From NCBI GenBank assembly GCA_037013495.1, contig CM072810.1, positions 86,660,449 to 86,724,448 of the forward strand: a stretch of 64,000 nucleotides of DNA, given 5' to 3'. Under the pieces are notes generated by a model, which saw only the letters and a program-made list of their open reading frames with translations, had not been told where the DNA came from and did no database searches. Position numbers and translations under genes: made by a program. The DNA is from Hippophae tibetana (lineage: Eukaryota; Streptophyta; Magnoliopsida; Rosales; Elaeagnaceae). The stretch's first letter is position 1; every line of letters starts with the position of its first letter. Positions 1-11,900 of this stretch are shown piece by piece.

Positions 1-871
1 TTAAGGTGTGTGGTACTATCTTAATTAGCTCCACTAATAGGTCAGAGTTCTTCAATAGGCCTTGCCTAAAGGCCTTTATAGCAATAGAACTATGGCAGTC
101 AGAGATCTCCAATTTATCTTCTTTGAATTGTTTTATGTATTCTTTGGTGGATTCCCCTCTCCTATGGATAATTGAGAAAAGGTGGTAAGCCTTATTCCTT
201 AAAGGTTTGTTACAGGCGTAGTTTGTGATGAACAACCTAGCAAATTGTGGGAAGAAGGTTATTGATCTGACGGGCAGGTTGTTGAACCATTTCTACGTAC
301 CTTCACAAAGGGTGGCAATGAACAACTTGCACATCATAGTGTCTCTTTCCCTTAGTGAGACTCATAGAAGCCATGGCTATTTTAAAGTGTTAAACATGTG
401 TTACCGGGTCTTTTATCTCAAAATAATCAGAGCACTTTGAGGCATTGTTCTTGCCTCTTATTGGGCTCCCCTAACGCCTAAAATTACGCTCCCTAGCTTT
501 TCCTTTTTTGTATCCATTATTCATCACTAGGTCTTGCCAAGCTAGAAAAGGGATTCCCCCCCCCCCCCCCCCCCGTCTTCATATTTAGCTTGTTGGGGCT
601 TATGTTGGCCGCACCCAGCTATATTTCCATTGGCTGACTTAGTTGTTTGGTCTTTTGAGGTTATTCTCCTTGTCTGGAAGCGTAGTGACCTATTTTCTCC
701 CATGGTTTCCTCTAGCTCTTTTCTTAGCTCGAGGAGTTGTCGCGACAACTCTTGGTAGTGGGAGATATCTTCTGCCCCGATTTCATTGAGGGTTGATGAG
801 GTGTTTCTTTGAGTTGTCATTACTTCACTGTCAGTCAACCTCGACCGTCTTCCGGCGCAAGTTCTTACCAT
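1..871 (-). pseudogene. Ty3-gypsy retrotransposon gag, broken, continues past window edge
   Basis: Read on the minus strand, 1-430 encodes a Retrotrans_gag-type domain: motifs resembling KWFNNLPVRSI, NKPLRNKAYHLFSI, RRGESTKEYIKQF and IKAFRQGLL follow each other in the usual order of plant gypsy gag proteins (virus-like particle coat). The stretch 871-542 starts with an ATG and gives an N-terminal gag-like segment with a predicted helix rich in E, L and R. The two parts are separated by a run of 19 C at 556-574 and by stop codons, so the frame is broken. It lies directly downstream (in element orientation) of the LTR at 1006-1434. The pol part would lie left of the window. Family assignment is from motif recognition; the subfamily is not determined. 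Confidence 0.72.
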
Positions 872-1005
872 GGTATTTATAGTTCATGGGTAGAACACGG
901 TTAGTCTTTCAAGTTTCTCTCAAGAAACGGGGTGAATCTCAAAGGATATGGTGTCAGAAACTTACACTCAATCTCAAAATTTGAGCCCTTCAATAGGCAC
1001 CAAAA

Positions 1006-1434
1006 TGTTAAGATTCAACTTAATTTTAGAGAGAGAACTTAAAGGAAAATTAAGACAATTGACTGAATGTATGGATCTAATAACGAGCCTAACTATTTAT
1101 AGAATATTACACACACAGGTGTTAATCACATAATGAGTATGCATATTTACATGTCAGATGAATATAATTGGTATAAAGTATAACATATTATGGGTTGAGA
1201 TCGACCCTAACTTGGGCCGATCACTGAGCTCGGATTGATCACTAAGCTTGGGTTAATCACTACGCTCGAGACTATCATTAAGTTCGGACTAATAATTGAG
1301 TTTGGGTTGGTTATTAAGTTCGGGCTAATCTATAGATAGGACATCTGAGATGTTTCATTTTTCATCTTGAATTAGTGATTTTACTTCAATGATTTGCGCG
1401 AGTCGGACACCGAACCAGTTTGAATATCCAAACA
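1006..1434 (-). repeat. LTR of minus-strand gypsy element
   Basis: The boundary at 1006 begins TGTTAAG and is preceded at about 990-1004 by a sequence whose reverse complement (TTTTGGTGCC...) looks like a plant gypsy primer-binding site (family type TGGCGCC). A TATA-like CTATAAATAG lies on the minus strand near 1097-1106, consistent with an LTR promoter firing toward gag. The outer end is placed at a CA at 1434 by guess; no partner LTR is in the window, so this end is uncertain. It holds the short tandem repeat at 1198-1333. Confidence 0.5.
1198..1333. repeat. ~21-22-bp degenerate minisatellite inside the gypsy LTR
   Basis: About six imperfect units of the form 'gatcactaagctcgggttg' run head to tail, with variants such as atcactacgctcgag, atcattaagttcgg and ttattaagttcggg. 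The units drift progressively, so this is an old array. Confidence 0.65.
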
Positions 1435-2036
1435 TAGGGAAAACAACAAATCAAATCTAATGGAGGCCAAGGAGAGGTGTGATTTTAAATCTATAACAAT
1501 TTATAATAGTCAAAAATCTAGTTAGTGGTGGCTAGTTAGTAGGTGTCGATGGTGGCTGAAGAGTCCTGTCATAGTGACCACGCACAATAATGCATAATAA
1601 CTCGTGTCGATGTTGAATTTTGAACTTTTTTTGGTTTTTTTTTATTCTGTTTCGAGAATTGATCGTAATATAAATATATTTTCAATTAAAGAATAAACGA
1701 AGAGAGAGGAGAGGGGATAAAATTAAAATTTAGAAAATAGATTAAAAGTATTATTTATATGGTACAGGGCTCATAAAATAAATGTGAATAGAAAATAAAA
1801 GAATATGTTAATCCTTACCAATTGGATGTTATTATTTCAAGTGCTTGGATAAATCGTTTAGATCTGTTCATCTTCGATGCAGGAACGCTTATCCTGAAAA
1901 GAATGAATAAAAAAGATAGTATGCCATATCAAGAGGGAATTTTGAGAATATTTTATTTTTATCTGATAACTCCAAAACCGTGTTATAATAAAAAATGATA
2001 AAGAGGAATTTTTTTCTTATATTTTATTTCGTTTTG
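1435..2036. other. A+T-rich intergenic DNA, nothing recognised
   Basis: No open frame, RNA gene or repeat boundary is supported between the gypsy LTR and the tandem duplication that follows. Confidence 0.5.
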
Positions 2037-2338
2037 TCGACATAGTCAAACAAGTGGGTGACTGTAAATCCTCTTTTTCTTTATTTAAATCCCGGTGTAA
2101 AATATAATAATTTTTAACATTAATAAAAAAACTAAATATTAATATATAATATTTTAATTCTTTATCATCCAATAATTTTAACTTTATCTTTAATTGAGTT
2201 TTGGCGACATAGTCGAACTGCAAATCCTCTTTTTCTTTATTTAAATTCCTGTGTAAAATATAATAATTTTTAACATTAATAAAAAAACTAAATATTAATA
2301 TATAATATTTTAATTCTTTATCATCCAATAATTTTAAC
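2037..2338. repeat. Two-copy tandem duplication, period about 156 bp
   Basis: Both copies share 'gacatagtc', 'aaatcctctttttcttta', 'taacattaataaaaaaac' and 'tctttatcatccaataattt' in the same order. The TAACAT landmark lies at 2115 and again at 2271. Near identity over most of the unit suggests a fairly recent duplication. The open frame that runs through it on the minus strand is a by-product of the repeat and is not a gene. Confidence 0.85.
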
Positions 2339-2864
2339 CTTTAATTGATAATTACTTCGCTACATATGTAATAACTTGTTAGTATATGACAAAAACATGC
2401 AGCGATTGATTTTCTTTCTTTTCATATTCCATTTTCATTTATTTTATATTTAAAAAAAATAAAAAATATCAAACATATTAATATAAAAAATTTAGGAGTT
2501 TATATAAATAATAGATAATAAATATAAAATGAAAATAAAACATTATTTTAAAAAAGAAATAAATGCATAGCTATGAGCAAGTAAAATTGTTCCCTGTTAT
2601 TAATATTGTAATTTTTTTATTTTAATATTGTATATTACTTTAATTTTATTTAAAAAATATTAAATATTAAATAAATTATTTTTTAAATAAATATAGTTTA
2701 GTTAATGTATGAGAATAATTCTTTTTTAAAATATAGACAAACAAATATGCACTGTACAATTTAGCTATTCGTGTGCATATTTAACCAACCCCACAAATAA
2801 CAACATTTTTTTTTTTCCTTCCTAAGAAACCGCCCCTAAGTCACCAGCACAAATCAGGACTTGA

Positions 2865-2875
2865 CTATATAAATA
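2865..2875 (+). promoter_or_regulatory. TATA box of the OPT gene
   Basis: CTATATAAATA lies 113-123 bases before the ATG at 2988, leaving room for a 5' leader of roughly 85-90 nt. The flanking sequence changes here from A+T-rich spacer to C-rich leader, as expected for a plant core promoter. Position and motif are seen; use in vivo is inferred. Confidence 0.6.
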
Positions 2876-2987
2876 AACTGAATCCCCTTGATTCTCTACC
2901 CATCCACACACTCCGTGTAACAAACCCCAAACCGTCGATTATTCCCATTACCTGTTTCTCTACTCTCGTTCTCTAACGCCGCCATTG

Positions 2988-5900
2988 ATGGCCACCTTCG
3001 AAATCGAACAAAACCCAGATGATAAAACAAAGAACTCCGAGATTACCAACGTCGACGACGACGACGTTTCGCCTATAGAACACGTCCGTTTAACCGTCTC
3101 AAACGAAGACAACATAACCCTACCAGTATGGACCTTTCGAATGTGGACAATGGGTTTAGCCTCCTGCATTATCCTGTCTTTCCTCAACACATTCTTCTAC
3201 TACAGAACGGAGCCACTTGTTATCTCCATGATTGCCGTACAAGTGGCGACTCTCCCTATTGGACGTTTCTTGGCTAGAGTGTTGTCAAATAAGAAACGTC
3301 GGGTTCCTGGACTCGGGTACGAGTTTACACTGAACCCGAGTCCGTTTAACATGAAAGAGCACGCGTTGATATCGATATTTGCTAATGCTGGAGCTGCATT
3401 TGGGGGTGGTACGGCTTATGCTATTGGGATCGTTGATATTATTAAGGCGTTTTATGATAAGAAGATTACTTTCTTTGCTAGTTGGCTTTTGGTTATTACT
3501 ACTCAGGTTAGTTAAAAGCCTTAATTTTAAAGGTTGGGGACTTTTTTGGTCTTTTCATTTCCATTTTTCGCCTTATATGTATACCCTATCACATAGGAAT
3601 TAGGTTCATTCTAGTATAGATAGACTCAAATACCCTTATACTATTGGTTTTTTCCATTTTTCTCGCTTCTACCTTAATTTACGTTTGTGTTTTCTTTCTT
3701 ATGTACTACCATGTACTGAAATTATTTTCGTAATTAGGCATATTCTTGTTTGTGTTCACATAAAATAAAATTTTAAGTATTTTTTATATAATAATTAGTA
3801 ATAAATTTTAATTTAATCATTTTATGGTTGTGTTCGAGCGTGCATGTTTTAAAGTTTGTTAGTCTGAGTTCTATAAAAAGCAGTCTGATGTTATATTATA
3901 CATTGCTGATATTGTAACTACTTCATTTGTTATGTTCACAGTTTTTTAAATTAACTAAATTTTTATTGAAAATAGTGGGAACTTAATTAGTTATGGGATA
4001 ATTAATAATTTATATATATTTATTGTATAATAACAAATATGAATATTTTTTTGGGTGTTATATAGACTTATTTAATTTTAAAGAATAATAAATACACTTA
4101 AATTTATAATTATATTAATTTTGATGTGTAATATGGTAAAATAATTTGTAAATGATAAAATTATTAATTTTAATTTTTTTTATATATATAGCATAATATA
4201 ATTAACGTGAATGGAAATATATTTGAAAATATTGTGATTTTGTTTTTGTTTTTGTTTTTGTTTGGAATATATTTTTTATATATAGCATAATATAATTAAT
4301 GTAAATGTAAATATATTTGAAAATATAGTGATTTTGTTTTTGTTTGGAATATATTTATGGCAGGTATTGGGGTATGGATGGGCTGGGATTATGAGGAAGT
4401 ACGTGGTGGAGCCCGCACATATGTGGTGGCCGAGTAGTTTGGTTCAAGTTTCTCTGTTTAGGTAGGTAATTAATTGAATCTTAGTTTTCTTGGTTGATCC
4501 TAAGAAATAAATGCGACAATAAATAGAATTTTCTACAATAATTGAATGATCTCATCGGAAAAAGAATTCCTTTGCATAAATTTATTTGCTTAAATTTATT
4601 ATATATAAGAAAAATTTATAACAAAAATAACAAAATCTAAGCCATTAAAATTTAAAATAATAAAAATATCATCCGGAATGCATCCAGAATTAATGTTAAG
4701 AGGAAATATTGTGAGTAAATTAATAATAAAAATGAACAATTTTATCACCATTTAAATAATTTAAATAATTATAGTAAAATTTATAAATTTTTTAATTAAA
4801 TTATTATAAAATAATATAAAAAAAAGGTAATGATTGGTATTCCAAAAATTTATAAATTTTAATGTTTTTAAATATTAAATCAAAAATATTATATATCAAA
4901 TGTATTTTAAAATAAAAATTCAAAACTATGTCAATTAAGTTGTAACAATATCGAATAATATAATTTATATCTATACACATGGACAAAAAGAATGAATGAA
5001 ATTAAACAACATAAATTACAACATGTAAAAAAATTCAAGACAACAAAAAAAAAATCAATATTATATGATATAAATAACAATGAATATTTATATAATTATG
5101 TACAGTACAACACAGAATGATTAAATTTTATATAAGACAAAATCTATTATTTTTTAAAAAATATTCAGGAAAACTAAACTAGTAAAATTTAACGAAAAAA
5201 ATTAGATCTTTAAAACTTGTGACCACAAAAATAATACTTGTAAATCTAGTTTATATATTTTTACTATTAAAAAAAATTTGACCTATTATTTCATATTAAA
5301 CGCCGTTTAATTGAACGTCATTCAAGTTGAACTACGATTATTTAAACTCGTATAATGTTAAACTCTATCTAATGAAACTCGTTCAATATTATTGAAGTGT
5401 TATTTTTATTATTATGTATAAATTTTAGGTGTTATTTGATGTAATTTTTTAAAATTTATAAAAAAATGTTAAATATTTGTTATCGTAAAAGGGTCTAGTT
5501 AGTAAAAATTATATAATAATTGAGTAAAATTGAAAATATATGGAGGATATAGATAAATACGTAGTATAAACAAAAAGAAAGAAAAATAATATTCAAGTAA
5601 TAAACTTTATGTATTTTTATAAAATAAACATTTATAAATATATGAAATAAAATATTTACCGAAAAGTTGAGGGGATACGTGACATCTGTCATGTTCCATC
5701 ACTGCTTAATACTAAACCATATAACTCTAAATTCAAGGAGAAACTGCCATATCTGTTGTTATGTTCGTTTTGGGTGTTATTGTTTTTAAGGTAATTTCTC
5801 AAATTTCGCTGACTGTAGTATATTTGGAATGAGTTTCATCCTTTACATGCGCTAAAAACATAATTTAGTCTTTATTGCTTGTTTAGAATTTCATAAGAGG

Positions 5901-8900
5901 CATTTGTTTAAGTTTACTTTTGATTTGTTTTACGGTACTGGTGGTGTTATATTTTTGCTGTCTTATAAAAAATTACTTGAATTAAAGTGCTAACTAATGA
6001 ATACATGATACATGCTAAGATGACACTATGCCAATGCAAGTCTAAAACTACAATAGTATTTCACTTTATTATTAAAAATGTCTGTACAAACAAACTACTT
6101 GAATAGCTGATTGCCTGGTTTAGAGGAATAGAGTATAATTCTCTTGTCGTACTTTTAGTATGCCAAATATCATAAATACGTAAATAAAAGTAGTTAAAAA
6201 TGTTTTTTTATGTACATGACTTTGCCAATTACTATTGGCGTATAATTAACAAAGTAAAAGTGATACAAGTGCGTAACATACTTATTAGACTAGTAGGAAC
6301 TATCTTTGCCAAACACCCAAAGCAGAGAAATAATGTATTTACTGCAGGTGTATTATTTTAACTGACATTTATGTTTTAGAGCTTAAAAAATTATATTGAA
6401 TCAAATTGTACCTAATGTGTCAAAAAAATGATCGCTTTAATTTACAAAGGGTAGACAGAAACAGTTCTATTAATGAGGGTTCTGGATTATTCAACCACAC
6501 TCGTGATTTGGATTTAGATTATTAATCAATCAGTACTTCAGTGCATGCGTTTGATTCAAATTAAGTATTCTAAAGATTGGATGTAATTTATTTACAATTA
6601 ATATGAACAAATACAGGGCTTTGCATGATAAAGATAGCAGAAGACTGTCAAGAGGGAAGTTCTTTTTGATTGCAATGATTTGCAGCTTTTCTTGGTCCAT
6701 AGTTCCAGGCTACCTTATCCCATTTCTATCAACAATTTCATGGGTTTGTTGGGTATTCCCGAAATCAGTAACTACTCAACAGATTGGATCAGGCATGAAA
6801 GGACTTGGTCTTGGGGCTTTTACACTTGATTGGTCTGTCATAGCCTCATACCTTGGCAGTCCTTTAGTCACTCCCTTCTTTGCAATTGTCAATATTGCTG
6901 TTGGTTATGTTATAATCATATACCTTGTAACTCCATTAGCCTATTGGGGATTCAACATGTACACTGCCAAGAACTTCCCAATTTTCTCATCCCATTTGTT
7001 CACTGAATATGGCCAAGTTTATAACGTAAGTGCCATTGTAAATGACAAGTTTGAAATAGACTTGGAAACATATCAGAAGCACGGACGCATACACCTCAGC
7101 ACATTCTTTGCTATCACTTACGGCGTTGGTTTTGCTGCTATTGCTTCCACTCTCTCCCATGTTGTGCTCTTCAATGGCAAGTATGTATCGCGTTACATTA
7201 ATTAATATACCTTTGATTATGTATAGAGAGTATCATGAACATTGGGTATGTTATTGTATGTTATACGGACTCTTCTAGAATTCCATGTGTCTGAAAATTT
7301 TATATATGTATTTAGGTGTTGGACATACCCATTTTTCTCAATTTGCAATGAATTTTCCCAAATTTGAGTGTTGATTACCTACACCTATTTTCATGTCGTG
7401 TTACTTGGACTCGAATACCTTACGAAAATGGAAAACTCCACGTAACATAGTTGTTATTATGCTTGATAGACATTTATATGTTGATGTAATCAGAATATAT
7501 ATAAGGTAGTGTCTGTCTTACAGGATAACATATTTTGTATTTTATAGGAATTTTATTTGTGACTTGTGTTACATAAACTCTTCAATTTTCGTGAACTATC
7601 AGTCTATACGACACAACATAATTGTAAATACTTGATAGTCTAATTTGGTAAATTTTTATAGAAAATTGTGGAAAATGGGTGTGTATTGTAAGCATAAATT
7701 AATCGATTCAAATGTCTGAATAAACAAACTAAAGGGACCGAAAATAAATAAAGTAAAGATCTTACCTCTAGCCATTGAAATTGTTCTTAAAGCTCTAAAC
7801 TGATCAAAACTGATTTGCTTTATGTGTTAGGAACTTCTGAAAGCTCTTAACAGCACTCAAATAGATAGTGTATTGCAAATGGAACCAATTCTCATTTTCT
7901 CTACATGATCCTTGAATTTCAATGGTGCCATGACTTTAGTCAAATGATCAACAATCATCAACTCAATGCTAACGTGCTCAATGACCACTTTCTTTTCCTT
8001 AACACATTCTCTTATGGCCAAGTATTTAATGTCAATGTGCTTAATACAACTACCATTTTTATTATTTTTAGCCATAAACACAATAATTGAGTTGTCACAG
8101 TACAATCTTAATGGCCTAGAAATAAAGTCAACTACTCTAAGCCCATAAATGAAACTCTTCAACTATACACCCTGTGATGTAGCCTCAAAACATGATACAA
8201 ACTCGGCCTCCATAGTGGAAGTAGCAGTTATGGATTGCTTCGCACTCCTCCAAAACACGACTCCATCGGCAAGCATGAAAATGTAACTAGATGTTGATTT
8301 GTGTGAATCAACACAGCAAGCGAAATCCGCATCAGAGTAGCCAATTACTTCTAGATCGTCGGTTCGTCTTTACATTAGCATATAGTCCTTGGTTCCTTGA
8401 AGGTACCTCATCACTTTCTTAGTAGCTCTCCAGTGGTCCAAACGTAAATTACTTTAATATCATCCTAATATTCCAACAAAAAATGTAATGTCAGGCCTTG
8501 TGCAAACCTGAGCATACATTAGGCTTCCGATAATAGAAGCATATGAAATTTTCTTCATTTGTTCTCTTTCAAAATCATTCCTTGGACATTGGTTCAAATT
8601 GAACTTATCGCCCTTCACAATGGGAGCAACATTTGGTGAACAAATTTTCATTCAAAATCTCTCTAAAACTTTATTTATATAGGTTTCTTGAGATAAACCC
8701 AAGACACCTTGAAGTCTGTCTCTACGAATCTTAATGTCAATGACATAAGATGCTTCACTCATATCCTTCATATCAAAATTTTTAGAGATAAATTATTTTA
8801 CCTCATGTAGCAAACCCTTATCATTGATTGCAAGCAAAATATTATCCACATATAGCACAATAAAATAAATCTTACTCCCATTGATCCATGACGTTCTCTT

Positions 8901-11900
8901 CAAAACATAATGAAGTGATGACGTTATGAAATTTCAAATACCATTGACGAGAAGCTTGTTTTAATCCATATATGGATTTTTTAAGCTTACAAGCCAAAGA
9001 AGAATCCTTCAGGTTGTTTCATATAAACCTCTTCCTCTAGGTTACTGTTAAGGAAAGTTGTTTTCACATCCATTTGATGCAAATCTAAATCAAAATGGGC
9101 AAACAATGCCATGATCATACGAAGTGAATCTTTCTTAGATACATGAGAGAATGTCTTGGTGTAGTCGATTCCCTCCCTTTGAGTGAATCCTTTGACAATA
9201 AGTCTTGTCTTATGTCTCTCAATGTTGCCTTGTGAGCCTTTCTTTGTCTTGAAGACCTATTTACATCCAATGACTTTTACACCATTAGACAACTTGACGG
9301 GATCCCAGACTCGGTTAGACGCCACAAAATCCATCTCTTCTTTCATGGCATTGTACCATAAGTTCAAAACTTTAGAACTCATGACCTGTGAAAATGTCTC
9401 AGGATCATTTCTACTCTAACATTATAGTCATACTCTTGTAGATACACAACATAATGACTAGGAATTCTGATTTCTTTACGTTAGTAGATCTTCTAAATGC
9501 TGCTTCCAAATTCTCTTGAGTAGGATCATGTTGTTCAGTTGGTTGTTCAACAGCTTCAGGCATCTATTGAACTTCATCATCTATTGGATCAGGATCAATA
9601 GCTTATGGTACTTCCAAGATTGGTTCTTCAACACCCGTTTGTACTCGAGGCACGTTATTAACAACAACGATCAGTCCATTACTTGAAATGACACACTGAG
9701 CATCTGAATGATCTTTCTCAGGACCAATTCCCTGGGATCGATTGCTCCCACTAATTAAGTCATTCTCAAGAAATTTTTCATTTCTTGATTCCACAAACTT
9801 AGTGCTACAAGATGGACAATAAAACCTATATCCCTTAGACCTTTTGGCATATCCAATGAAATACCCATTAATGGTCCTTAGGTCTAGCTTCTTTTGTTGT
9901 GGTTTATAAATTCTCACTTCAGACTGGCATCCCCAAATGTGCATATGTCGCAAACTCGATGTGGGAAAGTGTTAAGGATATAGTGCATCAAGAAGGATTC
10001 TGACATCTTAACCTCGAGATTCTTAAGTTGAGCCGCAATGTCCCTCATTTGCATAATATGCTCGTGCATACCTTTCACACAGGTGAGTCTTAAGGAAGAG
10101 AACTTATAATAAAGGTGTTTATTAAAGCCTTATCTAAAGTGACGAACTGATCATCAATGGCCTTTAGCGTCTTGAACATTGTTATACTGATCAACAGAAT
10201 CACGAATACCAGTAGAGATCTTAGTCTTAATGAACATAACGCTAAGGCGATTAGATCGCTCCATTGTTCATAAAGCATGATATTCGCTGGAATGTTGGTT
10301 TTAGTAATTTTAGGTGGTTCGTTTTTCCTAAGAGCATAATCAATATCCATCTATCCTAGAGGAAGGAGAATAATTTCCTTCCATATTTTATAATTATCCC
10401 CTTTCAACTCGAGAATGTCACAATGAATATAAGAGAAATTCACAGGTTGTGAAACTACGATAAAAAATTATATGCTTATTAAAATTTGAGACCTAAATTA
10501 AAGTTATTCTTTATCAATGTAAATAATGATAAATATGAATCTAATGACATAAAACTTGCCTGTGGGCTAAAGTTTTAATTCAATTAGATTCTTCTTAACT
10601 TTACGATAAAACTATCAAATTATATTCACTTTCTTAATCCTTGTGGGTAAATTAGAAAAATATAATTTGATATTCTATCATAATTAATCATACTAAATAT
10701 AATAGAAATTCATGTGGGATAAGATTTATTATATCACGTATGATTAATGATAATTAATATTTATTTTTCTAAATGTGATCTTTAATAAACCTTATTATAG
10801 TTCTGATTAATTAAAAATGTTGTGGTTATTTCCTAATTAATTAAACTATATGAACCACTTAAACATTGCCTAGGCTAAATTATTGTATAAAACCATAAGC
10901 AATATTAGTTTGATTCCAAATGTACAAATATTATCTATCTTAAGATTGCATGTATAAATAAATAACAATAAATTATACAAGCAAAATAAATAATATATGC
11001 ACAAATTAAATTCATAACGAACTATTAACAATTAATTTTATTATACATAAATTATTTAACCAAATTTCATATATATAGTTTATACATACAAATATAAAAA
11101 CATATAATTTAAGCATAATATATTTAATCATAAATAAATTTTAATGTGCTAAAATTATTTAAAAAAATGTCACATGTATAATAAATATTCTACACATGAC
11201 AAACCTAAATTAAATAAATTAATCACATTAAAATTGTATTTTTTTAATTTAGTAAATAAATAAAAACATATTCTGAACATATATATAAAAATACTTTAGT
11301 ATATAACATTATCGCAAAAACCGTTGTAGTTCAATGGTCAAGGTGCTTGTATCTCTCCCAGGAGACTTGGGCTTGAGTCCCAGAAACAATAATTTTTTCT
11401 TCCTAACTTCATCTTCAACCTTCAATTGGGTCAACCCAAATGGGTACCCGGCCGTATCTCGCAATTTTGATGACGAAATTTGTCTTTTTTTATCAAAATG
11501 ACCAGAATTGAATTTCTAAGTGATCCATGGTCTTAGTTTGAATTAAAAACGTTATTTTAAATAAAAAGTTAATTAATACATTCCAATGAACGCGAATGCC
11601 AAATTGAAATGATTTTCTTCATGGTTTTTCACATTTCAATTCACAAAATCATTAAAAAATCAATAATGAAATCATTTGTAATTTCTATATGCATCAAAAC
11701 CAAACCTTTCAAAAAACCTAATTTCAAGGTGCTCGGTGAAATAGAACAAAACAAAGATCATTCTAAACTGATCAAGACAAAGGTAATATGTGCTCTGATA
11801 ACAAATGTAAGCATAAGTTAATCAACCCAAATGCAGAATAAACAAAATAAAGGGATTTAAAACAAGTAAAGCAAGGATCTTACCTCCAGTCATTAAAATT

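Noticed and set aside
2017..2328. 103-codon frame on the minus strand
   Set aside because: It is created by the 156-bp tandem duplication and repeats the same low-complexity peptide twice.
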